Below, in pieces: positions 1 through 7,779 of a stretch of DNA of 34,800 bases; positions within the stretch are counted from its first letter, which is position 1, and each line of letters starts with the position of its first letter. The translations under genes and the position numbers were made by a program. The stretch lies in the NCBI GenBank assembly GCA_018064685.1, contig JAGHUS010000017.1:1-34800 (forward strand). Reading direction: 5' to 3'. The stretch is from Bacteroidales bacterium. GTDB taxonomy: Bacteria > Bacteroidota > Bacteroidia > Bacteroidales > Bacteroidaceae. Under the pieces are notes generated by a model. That model saw only the letters and a list, made by a program, of their open reading frames with translations, ran no database searches and had not been told where the DNA came from.

Positions 1-184
1 ACTCGGCTAATCAGCAGAAGTTAGTGTAAGACAGTCCAAATGTGCATGTAAAAACGTGCAGTTTGTGTACCAAAAATGCTAAAATCCCTTACACTAAACT
101 TGTAAAATACTGATAATCAAGGCTTGTTAGCCGCCGCCCAGGCAGCTGTTGAGGAGTAATCCGATAGGATAGAATAAATAATAT
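1..184. other. Left-edge stretch without a recognisable gene
   Basis: All three plus-strand frames hit stops early. One frame stays open from 106 to 159 and ends in a short Ala/Gln/Glu-rich tail (LLAAAQAAVEE, stop at 157-159), but it has no start codon and follows a stop at 103-105. It could be the broken 3' end of a gene or chance. A terminator follows at 185-220, so some transcript probably ends here. No tRNA or other RNA gene was recognised. Confidence 0.4.
21..97. repeat. 10-bp perfect inverted repeat with an inner hairpin
   Basis: TTAGTGTAAG at 21-30 is the exact reverse complement of CTTACACTAA at 88-97, 57 bases apart. Inside, tgcatgt (43-49) can pair with acgtgca (54-60), allowing one G-U pair. 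The nested arrangement could be a structured RNA, the ends of a small mobile element, or chance in A+T-rich DNA. Confidence 0.45.
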
Positions 185-220
185 AAGGTGCAATCATCGC
201 AATGATGGTTGCACCTTTTT
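185..220 (+). terminator. Rho-independent terminator
   Basis: GGTGCAA (187-193) pairs with TTGCACC (209-215), extended by tcat/atga further in, and a T tract follows directly (216-220). It would end transcription of whatever lies at or beyond the left edge. Confidence 0.7.
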
Positions 221-284
221 ATATGAAACGTACACGATTGTTCGGTATCTTGACGATTTGTTAGGCAATTAAATTTTATTTTTG

Positions 285-292
285 TAATTTTG
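285..292 (+). promoter_or_regulatory. Bacteroidota-type -7 box for the DUF1349 gene
   Basis: TAATTTTG matches TAnnTTTG exactly and lies 38 bases before the start codon. The nearest TTTG (257-260) is 24 bases upstream, longer than the usual 19-21, so the -33 element is uncertain. Confidence 0.5.
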
Positions 293-330
293 TCGCAAAT
301 TTATTTCGCAATATAAATGTTGTACGAAAA

Positions 331-1065
331 ATGAAAAGAATTATATTTGCTGTGCTTGCCGCCTCTGTGATGGCATGTACGTCAAACAAAACAGAGAACA
401 ACGATATGGTGGTTGACGATTCTATCGACGTGGTTGCCAACGTGTTGAAAGATGATGCCAAGTTCAATCTGGCAGATCTTAAGTGGACACGCGAGCCTGA
501 GAGTTTTGTAATAAAGGGTGATACTATCGAGATCGTGACAAAACCCAAGACCGACCTTTGGCAACGTACCTACTACCACTTCCGTAACGACAATGCGCCG
601 GTACTGCAGGTTAGCACCAGGGAGAAGTTCTTCAGCTTTGTGGTGAAGACCAACTTCGAGGAGAGTCATCATCGTTTTGACCAGTGCGGTGTGGTGATGT
701 ACCTCGATTCCGAGAACTGGCTGAAGGGAAGCATCGAGTACGAGAACGAGGAGTTTCAGCACCTTGGCAGCGTGGCAACAAACCATGGCTACAGCGACTG
801 GGCAACGACCGCTATACCTGCCGATGTGAAGAGCATGTGGTATCGCCTCTCACGCCGTGATGATGACTTCTGCATCGAGTGCTCGACGGATGGCAAAGAG
901 TGGAGCCAGATGCGTGTCTGCCACATGTACGAGGCGAAGGACGAGATAAGCTTCGGCATCTACGCTTGTTCGCCCGAGGAATCATCGTTCAAGGCTGTCT
1001 TCACCGACATGCAGATAACCGAATGTATGTGGAAGGCTCATGATGGCCAGCAGCCTGACGAGTGA
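331..1065 (+). CDS. DUF1349-family lipoprotein
   Basis: This 244-residue protein starts with a lipoprotein signal: a charged start (MKR), a hydrophobic stretch and a lipobox VMAC with the acceptor Cys at residue 16. It is probably anchored in an outer or inner membrane leaflet. The mature part, about residues 45-235, reads as a DUF1349 (concanavalin A-like, 'regulation of enolase protein 1') domain: W-x-RTYYHF near the start, then FFSFVVKTNFE, DQCGVVMYLDSENWLKGSIEYE, WYRLSRR and FGIYACSPE. The family has a beta-sandwich fold and is often thought to bind carbohydrate, but no catalytic role can be read from the sequence. The gene stands alone, with its own promoter-like box and a strong terminator shared with the convergent acyl-CoA synthetase gene. 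The start is fixed by the signal peptide. Confidence 0.8.
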   Translation: MKRIIFAVLAASVMACTSNKTENNDMVVDDSIDVVANVLKDDAKFNLADLKWTREPESFVIKGDTIEIVTKPKTDLWQRTYYHFRNDNAPVLQVSTREKFFSFVVKTNFEESHHRFDQCGVVMYLDSENWLKGSIEYENEEFQHLGSVATNHGYSDWATTAIPADVKSMWYRLSRRDDDFCIECSTDGKEWSQMRVCHMYEAKDEISFGIYACSPEESSFKAVFTDMQITECMWKAHDGQQPDE

Positions 1066-1073
1066 TGTTGCTA

Positions 1074-1119
1074 AAAAAACGAAAGCCGGCGTCGTGTTGA
1101 CGTCGGCTTTCGTTTTTTT
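1074..1119. terminator. Bidirectional terminator between convergent genes
   Basis: CGAAAGCCGGCGTC (1080-1093) pairs with GACGTCGGCTTTCG (about 1099-1112) with a single G-T pair. An A tract lies to the left and a T tract to the right, so it can stop transcripts from both strands. It sits between the DUF1349 stop (1065) and the acyl-CoA synthetase stop (1138). Confidence 0.9.
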
Positions 1120-1137
1120 ATCTACAGATGTATTGTT

Positions 1138-2805
1138 TTACACTGGATAGTCGGTGTACTTGAAGCGCTTGATGCTCTTCTTGGGAGTCTTCTCGAACTC
1201 CTCGTCCACCACGCGTATGCCGCTCAGCTGGCAGTAGTGGGGTAGGCTCAGGTTCAGTTCCTTGCGGTTCTGCTCCATGATGGCCTCGAGGTCGCTCTTG
1301 CCCAGGTTGAGCTTGGTGGCAGCCTCCATGTCGGGGTATACGAGTCCGTAGAGCTTCTCGCCCTTCTGGATGACGAGGCACTCGTTGACGAGCGATACGT
1401 TGCTCAGCTTGTCCTCGATCTCCTCGGGGTAGATGTTCTGTCCGTTGGCTCCGAGCAGCATGGTCTTGCAGCGTCCCTTGATGAAGACGTTACCCTCCTC
1501 GTCCATCACGCCGAGGTCGCCGGTGTGATACCAGCCGTCCTTGTCGATGGTGGCTGCTGTGGCCTCGGGATTCTTGAAGTAGCCCAGCATGACGTTGGGA
1601 CCCTTGGCAAGGATCTCGCCAGCCACATTCTGTGGGTCGGGACTGTCGATGCGTACCTCCATGTTCTTGGCTGCCTTACCGCAACTGCCCTTCTTGAACT
1701 TCTTCCAGTCCTCGTAGCAGATGATGGGGGCGCACTCGGTGGCTCCGTAGCCCACGGTGTAGTTGAAGCCTACGTCCTTGAGCAGTGTCTCTATCTCCTG
1801 GTTCAGTGCAGCACCGCCGATGATGACCTCGTAGTACTTGCCACCGAAGGCCTCGCGCATGCTTTCGCAAATCTTCTTCTTGATGCGGTCGCCAATGATG
1901 GGCACGTTCAGCAGCAGCTTGATCTTGGGATCCTGAATCTTGGGCAGCACGGCCTTGCGCACAACCTTCTCGATGATGAGGGGCACGCAGATGAGAACGG
2001 CAGGCTTGATATCGGCCAGAGCCTTGAGCAGAATGACGGGGCTGGGCATCTTGGTGAGGAAGTGGATGTGCATGCCGATGATGAACTCGTAGATGAACTC
2101 GAAGGCCATGCCGTATTCGTGGGCCATGGGCAGCATGCTCAGTATCTTGTCGCCTGCCTGGATGTGGGGGCTCAGTACTGCCTCGGCAAAATCAACATTG
2201 CTCCACACGGCGCGATAGGGTATCATGACACCCTTCGAGTTGCTGGTGGTACCGCTGGTGTAGTTGATGAGTGCCATCTCGTCGGGCTCGTCGATGTGGT
2301 AGTCGATGTGCTGCTTGCGGAAGTTATTGGGGTACTTCTCGCCGAAGAGACGGTTCAGGTTGTTGCGTGCATTGGTGAGCTCGTCGCTGCGGCTGGCCAA
2401 GAGGGTGTAGTCGCTGAACGAGATGCAGCCGTGCAGTGTTTGCATCTGCTCGAAGTCGAGGGTGGCAAATATCTGGTCGGTGACGAAGAGCAGGCGTGAC
2501 TCGCTGTGGTTGATGATGTCCTGAATCTGATTGGGGTGGAACTCGTTGAGGATGGGAACAACGACGGCACCATAGGTCAGGATAGAGAAGAAGGCTGCAC
2601 CCCAGCGCGCCGAGTTGCGTCCGCAGAGTGCGATTCTATCGCCCTTCTGGATGCCGCACTGCTCGTAGAGGATGTGCATCTTCTCGATGACGCGTGCTAC
2701 ATCTTTATACTGATAGGTGTAGTCACCATAATCTGACATTGAAGGCATGTCCCAGTGCTTCTTGATGCTCTGAGCCACCAAATCATTAAAACTAGCTATC
2801 TGCAT
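1138..2805 (-). CDS. AMP-dependent acyl-CoA synthetase/ligase (long-chain fatty acid type)
   Basis: This 555-residue cytoplasmic enzyme of the ANL adenylate-forming superfamily probably activates a fatty acid with ATP and transfers it to CoA. Visible motifs in order: the P-loop YTSGTTSNSKG (182-192), GYGATE (352-357) of the adenylate pocket, WYHTGD (425-430), KGRCKTM (443-449) at the hinge to the C-terminal domain, and a C-terminal TPKKSIKR (540-547) that likely holds the catalytic lysine. Length is normal for the bacterial FadD-like group. The substrate cannot be told; a ligase for another carboxylic acid is possible. It is transcribed alone; a promoter-like signal lies at 3022-3053, which would give a leader of about 210 bases carrying the cggtttta repeats. 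It ends at the bidirectional terminator. Confidence 0.85.
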   Translation of the reverse strand: MQIASFNDLVAQSIKKHWDMPSMSDYGDYTYQYKDVARVIEKMHILYEQCGIQKGDRIALCGRNSARWGAAFFSILTYGAVVVPILNEFHPNQIQDIINHSESRLLFVTDQIFATLDFEQMQTLHGCISFSDYTLLASRSDELTNARNNLNRLFGEKYPNNFRKQHIDYHIDEPDEMALINYTSGTTSNSKGVMIPYRAVWSNVDFAEAVLSPHIQAGDKILSMLPMAHEYGMAFEFIYEFIIGMHIHFLTKMPSPVILLKALADIKPAVLICVPLIIEKVVRKAVLPKIQDPKIKLLLNVPIIGDRIKKKICESMREAFGGKYYEVIIGGAALNQEIETLLKDVGFNYTVGYGATECAPIICYEDWKKFKKGSCGKAAKNMEVRIDSPDPQNVAGEILAKGPNVMLGYFKNPEATAATIDKDGWYHTGDLGVMDEEGNVFIKGRCKTMLLGANGQNIYPEEIEDKLSNVSLVNECLVIQKGEKLYGLVYPDMEAATKLNLGKSDLEAIMEQNRKELNLSLPHYCQLSGIRVVDEEFEKTPKKSIKRFKYTDYPV

Positions 2806-2838
2806 ACTCTATTCTTTTTAATTAAGAAATCAGGTTTG

Positions 2839-2934
2839 TCGGTTTTGCGGTTTTACGGTTATTCGGTTTTGTGGGAGTTACTCGGCTTTACGGCTTTACG
2901 GTTTTATGGTTTTGCGGGAGTTACTCGGTTTTGC
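2839..2934. repeat. Degenerate cggtttta tandem repeat with a longer direct repeat
   Basis: About nine copies of an 8-10 bp unit resembling cggttttac/g lie upstream of the acyl-CoA synthetase. Within them a longer direct repeat, TTTG(T/C)GGGAGTTACTCGG, occurs at 2868-2885 and 2911-2928. If the promoter at 3022-3053 is real, the array is in the 5' leader. An 81-codon frame runs through it, but its sequence is only translated repeat. Confidence 0.75.
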
Positions 2935-2975
2935 AGAAATAACCCTTTGACAATGTTTGTTTATGGCTTGTTGGT

Positions 2976-3009
2976 TTGTCTGTTTGTGACATATCTATAA
3001 CCTATAACC
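2976..3009 (+). repeat. 34-bp direct repeat, copy 1
   Basis: A 34-base stretch beginning TTGTCTGTTTGTGACATATC and ending in CTATAACCTATAACC. It recurs at 3882-3915 in the same orientation with one mismatch. The two copies bracket yggS. Confidence 0.85.
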
Positions 3010-3021
3010 TTTAAAACTGCA

Positions 3022-3053
3022 CAAAGGTAAGGCGTTTTGCGCAAATTTGCAAG
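3022..3053 (-). promoter_or_regulatory. Candidate promoter of the acyl-CoA synthetase gene
   Basis: On the minus strand TACCTTTG (3022-3029) matches the TAnnTTTG box. CTTG (3050-3053), a weak -33 element, lies 20 bases upstream. It sits between the end of yggS and the synthetase start. Confidence 0.45.
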
Positions 3054-3095
3054 AGAAATGGCACACAATTTCGCTTTTTGCGCAAAAAAATGCCC

Positions 3096-3764
3096 TTAGT
3101 ATACTCTTGGACCGAAAATCTTGCTTCCGATACGCACCAGTGTGCTGCCGTGCTGTATGGCTATCTGGTAGTCGTCGCTCATGCCCATCGAGCATTCGCA
3201 GAATGATGGTTCGCTGGCAAAATATTTCTGCTTGGCGCTGAGGAAGAACTGGTGTGCGCGTTCAAACTCAGCGGCTACCTGCTCTTCGTCGTCGACATTG
3301 CTGGCCATGCACATTATGCCCTTGATGCATACATGTGGCATCTGCTTCCACTGTCCCTCGGCCAACATGGCATCGCATTCCTCGGGCGTGAAGCCGAACT
3401 TCGTTTCTTCCTGTGCCACGTGCAGCTGCAGCAGTATGTTGATGGTGCGGTTACACTTGGCAGCCTGCTTCTCTATCTCTGCCATCAGCTTCAGGGTGTC
3501 GACGGCATGGACGAGTGCCACGTACGGGGCTATGTACTTCACCTTATTGGTTTGCAGGTGACCTATGAAGTGCCATTCTATGTCGCCTGGCAGTTCGCCC
3601 ACCTTTTGTTGCAGTTCCTGCACGTGGCTCTCGCCAAAGATGCGCTGCCCTGCGTCGTAGGCTTCCTGGATCATCGACGAGGGGTGGTATTTTGATATGG
3701 CCACCAGTCTTGTGCCTTCGGGCATCTGCTGGTTGATTTGCTGTATGGTTGCTGCTATGCTCAT
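3096..3764 (-). CDS. yggS: YggS/PROSC family pyridoxal-phosphate homeostasis protein
   Basis: This 222-residue cytoplasmic protein binds pyridoxal 5'-phosphate without being a classical enzyme; the family buffers PLP and affects amino-acid and vitamin B6 balance. It is a single alanine-racemase-type TIM barrel. The PLP-binding lysine is K25 in VAISKYHP. WHFIGHLQTNK (64-74) is the family signature, ECSMGMSDDY near residue 190 and GSTLVRIGSKIFGPR near the C-terminus complete the phosphate site. Length matches the family. The gene is bracketed by two copies of a 34-bp repeat. Its likely promoter is the minus-strand half of the palindrome at 3967-4001, divergent from the 5'-nucleotidase gene; this implies a leader of about 200 bases. 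Confidence 0.92.
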   Translation of the reverse strand: MSIAATIQQINQQMPEGTRLVAISKYHPSSMIQEAYDAGQRIFGESHVQELQQKVGELPGDIEWHFIGHLQTNKVKYIAPYVALVHAVDTLKLMAEIEKQAAKCNRTINILLQLHVAQEETKFGFTPEECDAMLAEGQWKQMPHVCIKGIMCMASNVDDEEQVAAEFERAHQFFLSAKQKYFASEPSFCECSMGMSDDYQIAIQHGSTLVRIGSKIFGPRVY

Positions 3765-3881
3765 TGTTTGTTTTAATTAAGAATTTCAAGTTTTGCAAGG
3801 CTCAACTTTCTCGGTTGTAGGTTGAAGGTTATAGAGATTATGCATTTGTCTGCTTATATATTTTTATGAAAGGTTATTGGC

Positions 3882-3915
3882 TTGTCTGTTTGCGACATAT
3901 CTATAACCTATAACC
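3882..3915 (+). repeat. 34-bp direct repeat, copy 2
   Basis: Second copy of the repeat at 2976-3009, differing by one base (GCGACA instead of GTGACA). It is followed by more cctataac-like units and by a small hairpin (ttttcaact/agttgaaaa, 3930-3953). This is most of what the 317-base gap 3765-4081 holds, apart from the palindromic promoter. Confidence 0.85.
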
Positions 3916-3966
3916 CATAGCCTATAACCTTTTCAACTTTCGAGAGTTGAAAAATATAATTTCTGT

Positions 3967-4001
3967 ATTGCAAAGTTAGGTTTTTTTTGTAACTTTGCAA
4001 T
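3967..4001. promoter_or_regulatory. Perfectly palindromic divergent promoter (yggS / 5'-nucleotidase)
   Basis: ATTGCAAAGTTA (3967-3978) is the exact reverse complement of TAACTTTGCAAT (3990-4001), separated by 11 bases. Each arm carries a TAACTTTG -7 box (3990-3997 plus strand, 3971-3978 minus strand). Each outer ATTG can serve as the opposite promoter's -33 box at about 19-20 bases spacing. Plus-strand output would give the nucleotidase gene a leader of roughly 80 bases. The palindrome may instead, or additionally, be an operator. Confidence 0.6.
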
Positions 4002-4081
4002 GTTTTATACAGATAAAATAAGGGCTTCTGGCTATTTTATTCGCTGATGTCCAAAAATCAAATCTGAAAACTCTGTTTTTT

Positions 4082-5836
4082 ATGAGAAAGTTCATCTTCA
4101 TATTTGTCCTTATGATAGCTGCTGTTTCTGCGATTGGTGCCCAGCCTTCGGACGTGAAGGAAACGGGCAGAAAGACTGTCGGACTGACCTTCCTGCATAC
4201 GAGCGACGTGCATGGAGCCGTCTTCTCGTACGACTATCTGAAAAGCAAACATACGCGTGGCGGACTGCCTGCCATCTACGCCTATGCCTCGTCGTTGCGC
4301 CGTCGGTTGGGCGATGCTCTTATCCTGACCGAAGGTGGCGACTGTCTGCAGGGCCAGCCCACGGCTTATTACTCGAACTATGTGGACACCACCTCGACGC
4401 ATCTTGTGGCAAAGGTGATGAACGAGATGGGATATGTGTGTGCCGTAATGGGCAACCACGACATCGAGGCGGGCCATGCTGTGTATGACCGCTGGGTGAA
4501 GCAGCTCGACATGCCTGTGCTGGGAGCCAACGTTATCGATACGCGTACCGATCAACCTTATCTCACTCCGTATATCGTCATCGAGCGCGAGGGCGCGAGG
4601 ATAGCATTGCTGGGCATGGTGACACCCACCATCCCGTTCTGGCTGCCTCGAAATCTGTGGATCAACCTGCGCTTTGAAGATGTTGAGACGAGTTCACGCA
4701 AATGGGTGAAGCATATCATGGAGAAGGAACATCCCGACCTTCTGGTGGGAGTCTTCCATAGTGGATTTGACGGAGGGATCGTGACACCAGAGTGCAGCGA
4801 GAATGCCACAGAGCGAACGGCAAGAAATGTGCCGGGCTTTGACTTCATTTTGTACGGGCACGACCATCATGCTGCCGTTCACGAAGTGACAAATGTAGAG
4901 GGCAAGGTTGTGAAATGTGTGGGTCCGTCGAGCGAAGGTACGAGTTTTGCGCTGGCTAAAGTGGTACTGCAATATGATGGTGGTAAGTTGACTGACAAAC
5001 AGATAGATATGTCTATTGTTCAGTCTGCACCATTTGCCAACGATGTCTATGCCGAACTGTTTGAGGCGGACTTTGTCGACGAGCGTCAGGATCTGAGCAA
5101 ATGGGTGGGCAAGAGTATCGGCACGCTGACCCACGACATGGATGGCATGGATGCCTATTTCGGTCCCTCGCTCTTTATAGACTTTATCCATCAGATGCAG
5201 TTGGAACTGACCGGTGCCGAGGTGTCTTTTGCCGCTCCTTTGTCGTACAACTCCGTCATCAAGGCAGGTAGTATGACTGTGGCTGATATGTTCAATCTGT
5301 ACAAGTACGAGAACTTCCTCTATACGATGCGACTGACGGGCAGTGAGATTAAGGGTTTCCTGGAAATGAGCTACTCGAAATGGGTGGATCAGATGCATTC
5401 GGCCGACGACCATATCATGCTGATGAAACAGAACGAACAGGGGGATATGTACTTCCCCAATATGACGTTCAACTTCGATTCGGCAGCGGGCATCCTGTAT
5501 ACGGTCGACGTGACAAAGCCGGTAGGGGAGCGTATCCACATCTCGGGCATGGCCGACGGTACAGCGTTCGACATGGACAAAGAGTACAAGGTGGCGGTGA
5601 ACAGCTATCGCGGTAATGGTGGTGGCGAGTTGCTGACACAAGGTGCGGGCATACCACGCGAGGAATTATCATCGCGCATCATAACGGCATCGGACGTCGA
5701 CCAACGCTTCCTGATGATGCAACGCATACAGCAGTTGGGCACCGTCACGCCACGCTTGCTCAACACTTGGCGTTTCGTACCCGAGGAATGGGCGGTGAAG
5801 GCTTGTGAACGTGACCGCAAACTGCTGATGAAATGA
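4082..5836 (+). CDS. Exported 5'-nucleotidase / cyclic phosphodiesterase family metallophosphatase
   Basis: This 584-residue exported protein has a Sec signal peptide (about 1-20, ending AIGA). The N-terminal calcineurin-like domain shows the full two-metal site: HTSDVHG (D42, H44), GGDCLQG (D87), GNHD (N125-H126-D127), H226 in VFHSGFD, and GHDHH (259-263). The region after about residue 330 is the 5'-nucleotidase C-terminal domain that selects the nucleoside. Known relatives (UshA, CpdB, YfkN types) remove phosphate from nucleotides or open 2',3'-cyclic nucleotides in the periplasm for salvage; the exact substrate cannot be read here. It is transcribed alone from the palindromic promoter and ends in a hairpin with a T tract. 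Confidence 0.9.
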   Translation: MRKFIFIFVLMIAAVSAIGAQPSDVKETGRKTVGLTFLHTSDVHGAVFSYDYLKSKHTRGGLPAIYAYASSLRRRLGDALILTEGGDCLQGQPTAYYSNYVDTTSTHLVAKVMNEMGYVCAVMGNHDIEAGHAVYDRWVKQLDMPVLGANVIDTRTDQPYLTPYIVIEREGARIALLGMVTPTIPFWLPRNLWINLRFEDVETSSRKWVKHIMEKEHPDLLVGVFHSGFDGGIVTPECSENATERTARNVPGFDFILYGHDHHAAVHEVTNVEGKVVKCVGPSSEGTSFALAKVVLQYDGGKLTDKQIDMSIVQSAPFANDVYAELFEADFVDERQDLSKWVGKSIGTLTHDMDGMDAYFGPSLFIDFIHQMQLELTGAEVSFAAPLSYNSVIKAGSMTVADMFNLYKYENFLYTMRLTGSEIKGFLEMSYSKWVDQMHSADDHIMLMKQNEQGDMYFPNMTFNFDSAAGILYTVDVTKPVGERIHISGMADGTAFDMDKEYKVAVNSYRGNGGGELLTQGAGIPREELSSRIITASDVDQRFLMMQRIQQLGTVTPRLLNTWRFVPEEWAVKACERDRKLLMK

Positions 5837-5856
5837 ACTTTGGACGTGCTGGTTAT

Positions 5857-5909
5857 GCAAAAAAACGGTCGCGGAGGATAAAAAGTTGCCTTGTGCGACG
5901 TTTTTTTGC
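5857..5909. terminator. Terminator after the 5'-nucleotidase gene
   Basis: GCAAAAAAACGGTCGC (5857-5872) pairs with GCGACGTTTTTTTGC (5895-5909) with one bulged base and a loop of about 22. The A and T tracts sit in the stem, so it can act on both strands. Confidence 0.65.
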
Positions 5910-5917
5910 GTTAAATG

Positions 5918-5949
5918 TTTGGTGATTATTTCAATACTTTGTATATTTG
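5918..5949 (+). promoter_or_regulatory. Promoter of the LruC-type lipoprotein gene
   Basis: TTTG (5918-5921) and TATATTTG (5942-5949) are 20 bases apart and match both elements of the Bacteroidota consensus. The predicted leader is about 43 bases. Confidence 0.75.
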
Positions 5950-5997
5950 CGCAGTGAATTGGTAAAAAGATAACATAAACTTAAGGATAACAGAAAA

Positions 5998-7485
5998 ATG
6001 AAAAAGTCGATTTTTTTATCATGCATGTTGGCTGCCTCGATGGGTGCAGCACTCACTTCATGTCAGAATCGTGAGGAGTTTTTCGAGGATGCCAGAAAGG
6101 CTAATTGGGAGAAGATGGTCTCTTCTATCGACCCTAAGCAGGACTGGAATCTTGCAGAGAATTTCACCGTATCGGTTAATCCCGATCATCAAACCTCTTA
6201 TTCTATCTATGTCAAGGTAGATGGAAAATACAAGCTTGCTGCCAAGTATGACAATGTGACCTCGGCACGCGAGCTGAGCTTCACTGCTGTGAAGGGCACC
6301 GAGCAGGTTTTGGTAAGTGCTGGTGTGAATGTGCAGCTTGTGGATGTGAACGGCGCTTTCGGCACGGCTACACGTTCGGCTTCGAACTGGGAGCTTGGCG
6401 AGTTTAAGTGCGATGAGTCGTTGCGCAAGGGTACCGACATTGAGGGTCTCGACCTGGGCTATGTCACCACGATGCTGCCTGAAAATGGTAACAACGAGGG
6501 CAAGGATGGACTGACCGAGGACTTCATGTTCTATAACGGCAATGCCGATGGTTTTACCATCTACCCCGTTGCTTCATATACGGGTGCCAGACTTCGTCTT
6601 GGCATCTACTGGTATGACGAGGATGGCAACCGCGTGGAGAAAGAGGTTTGGCGCTTGGACGACACGATGAAGGAGTTCGACCCCAGCATCAACACCAATA
6701 TCTATCGTGTGCAGAAGGCCATGCCCAATGGTATTCACATCCGCACGCCCAAGAACAAGGCATTCGGCTTCTATATTGATAAGGTTTCTGTACAATATTA
6801 CAGTCAGAGTTCTTTGAACAACTGTGGTCAGGTACACTCTGTATCATTCGAGAAGGACGGCATCACATACATCGGCTTTGAGGATGCCTGCAAGACTCCT
6901 CTCGACCTGAACGACCTTGTCTTCGTCGTAGAGCCCGACTTGACTCCCATTGTCGAGGATCCCGTGAAGTGGACAGTAGCTTGCGAGGATTTGGGTTCAA
7001 CCTGCGACTATGACTTCAACGATGTAGTCTTTGAGGTTGAGCATGTAACGGGTCAGGATAATGTCACCGTCACTCCTCTTGCTGCTGGTGGTCTGTTGGG
7101 TAGCACCATCTATCTTGGCGATACCGAAGTGGGTGAGATTCACGCTCTTCTGGGTGGACAACCTGGTCAGTTCCTGAACACCGAGACCTTCACTGCTTCG
7201 GGCACTCCTGTAGTGGTTCCCGGACAGAGCAGTTTCTCTATTGGTACTGATATGGGTGGCTTCAGAATCAGTGTTGAGAACAATGGCAATGCCAGCATCA
7301 TCACTGCCCCTGTTGCCGGCGACGTTCCACAGATGATGATTGTCCCCGAAGGCTGGGCTTGGCCTCTCGAACATACCAATATCATGACCGCTTATCCCTC
7401 GTTTGCCGATTGGTCGAAGGCTGCTGCCGTATATAATTACTGGGCTCAGTATTGTGATGCCAGCAAGGTTATTAAGCGCAAGTAA
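5998..7485 (+). CDS. LruC-domain (DUF4842) lipoprotein
   Basis: This 495-residue surface or outer-membrane lipoprotein has a signal with lipobox LTSC (acceptor Cys22). Two acidic DxND motifs mark the LruC/DUF4842-DUF4114 type region: DLNDLVF (303-309) and DYDFNDVVF (337-345). In related domains these look like calcium ligands next to a beta-strand, but no function is proven for this group. The C-terminal part repeats beta-rich segments and ends with PEGWAWPLEHTNIMTAYPSFADWS, typical of the family. Members are common in gut Bacteroidales, often at the cell surface. It is monocistronic, with a good promoter and a strong terminator. Regulation beyond that is not visible. Confidence 0.85.
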   Translation: MKKSIFLSCMLAASMGAALTSCQNREEFFEDARKANWEKMVSSIDPKQDWNLAENFTVSVNPDHQTSYSIYVKVDGKYKLAAKYDNVTSARELSFTAVKGTEQVLVSAGVNVQLVDVNGAFGTATRSASNWELGEFKCDESLRKGTDIEGLDLGYVTTMLPENGNNEGKDGLTEDFMFYNGNADGFTIYPVASYTGARLRLGIYWYDEDGNRVEKEVWRLDDTMKEFDPSINTNIYRVQKAMPNGIHIRTPKNKAFGFYIDKVSVQYYSQSSLNNCGQVHSVSFEKDGITYIGFEDACKTPLDLNDLVFVVEPDLTPIVEDPVKWTVACEDLGSTCDYDFNDVVFEVEHVTGQDNVTVTPLAAGGLLGSTIYLGDTEVGEIHALLGGQPGQFLNTETFTASGTPVVVPGQSSFSIGTDMGGFRISVENNGNASIITAPVAGDVPQMMIVPEGWAWPLEHTNIMTAYPSFADWSKAAAVYNYWAQYCDASKVIKRK

Positions 7486-7512
7486 GAAGAAATTCAGATA
7501 CTTGAATATTTT

Positions 7513-7542
7513 GACTCCACAGAAATGTGGAGTCTTTTTTTT
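7513..7542 (+). terminator. Rho-independent terminator after the LruC gene
   Basis: GACTCCAC (7513-7520) pairs with GTGGAGTC (7527-7534) around a 6-base loop, followed by eight T. The rest of the gap to 7779 is A+T-rich; GCGAAATT (7696-7703) is repeated inverted at 7730-7737, and only an imperfect -7 box (TTACTTTG, 7753-7760) precedes the glycosyltransferase run. Confidence 0.9.
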
Positions 7543-7779
7543 CTTCTTTAGTAATGGTAAAATTGACGCTTGTTGCAAATATCATTACTTTAGTACATTG
7601 TTTTTTTACCAATACTTATTTGCTGTCCTTTATGTTCTCTTTTGCCAGTTGAAATATTTACAGCGGCAAAAATAGTGCGCTTAGGCTAAAAATATGCGAA
7701 ATTGTTTTGATTATCCAGTCTTTTTGCTTAATTTCGCTTGTAATAAACGGCATTACTTTGTTGTAGTAAGACAAAAAAC

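Noticed and set aside
2755..3000. 81-codon plus-strand ORF
   Set aside because: It reads through the cggtttta repeat, giving repetitive LRFYG-like peptides.
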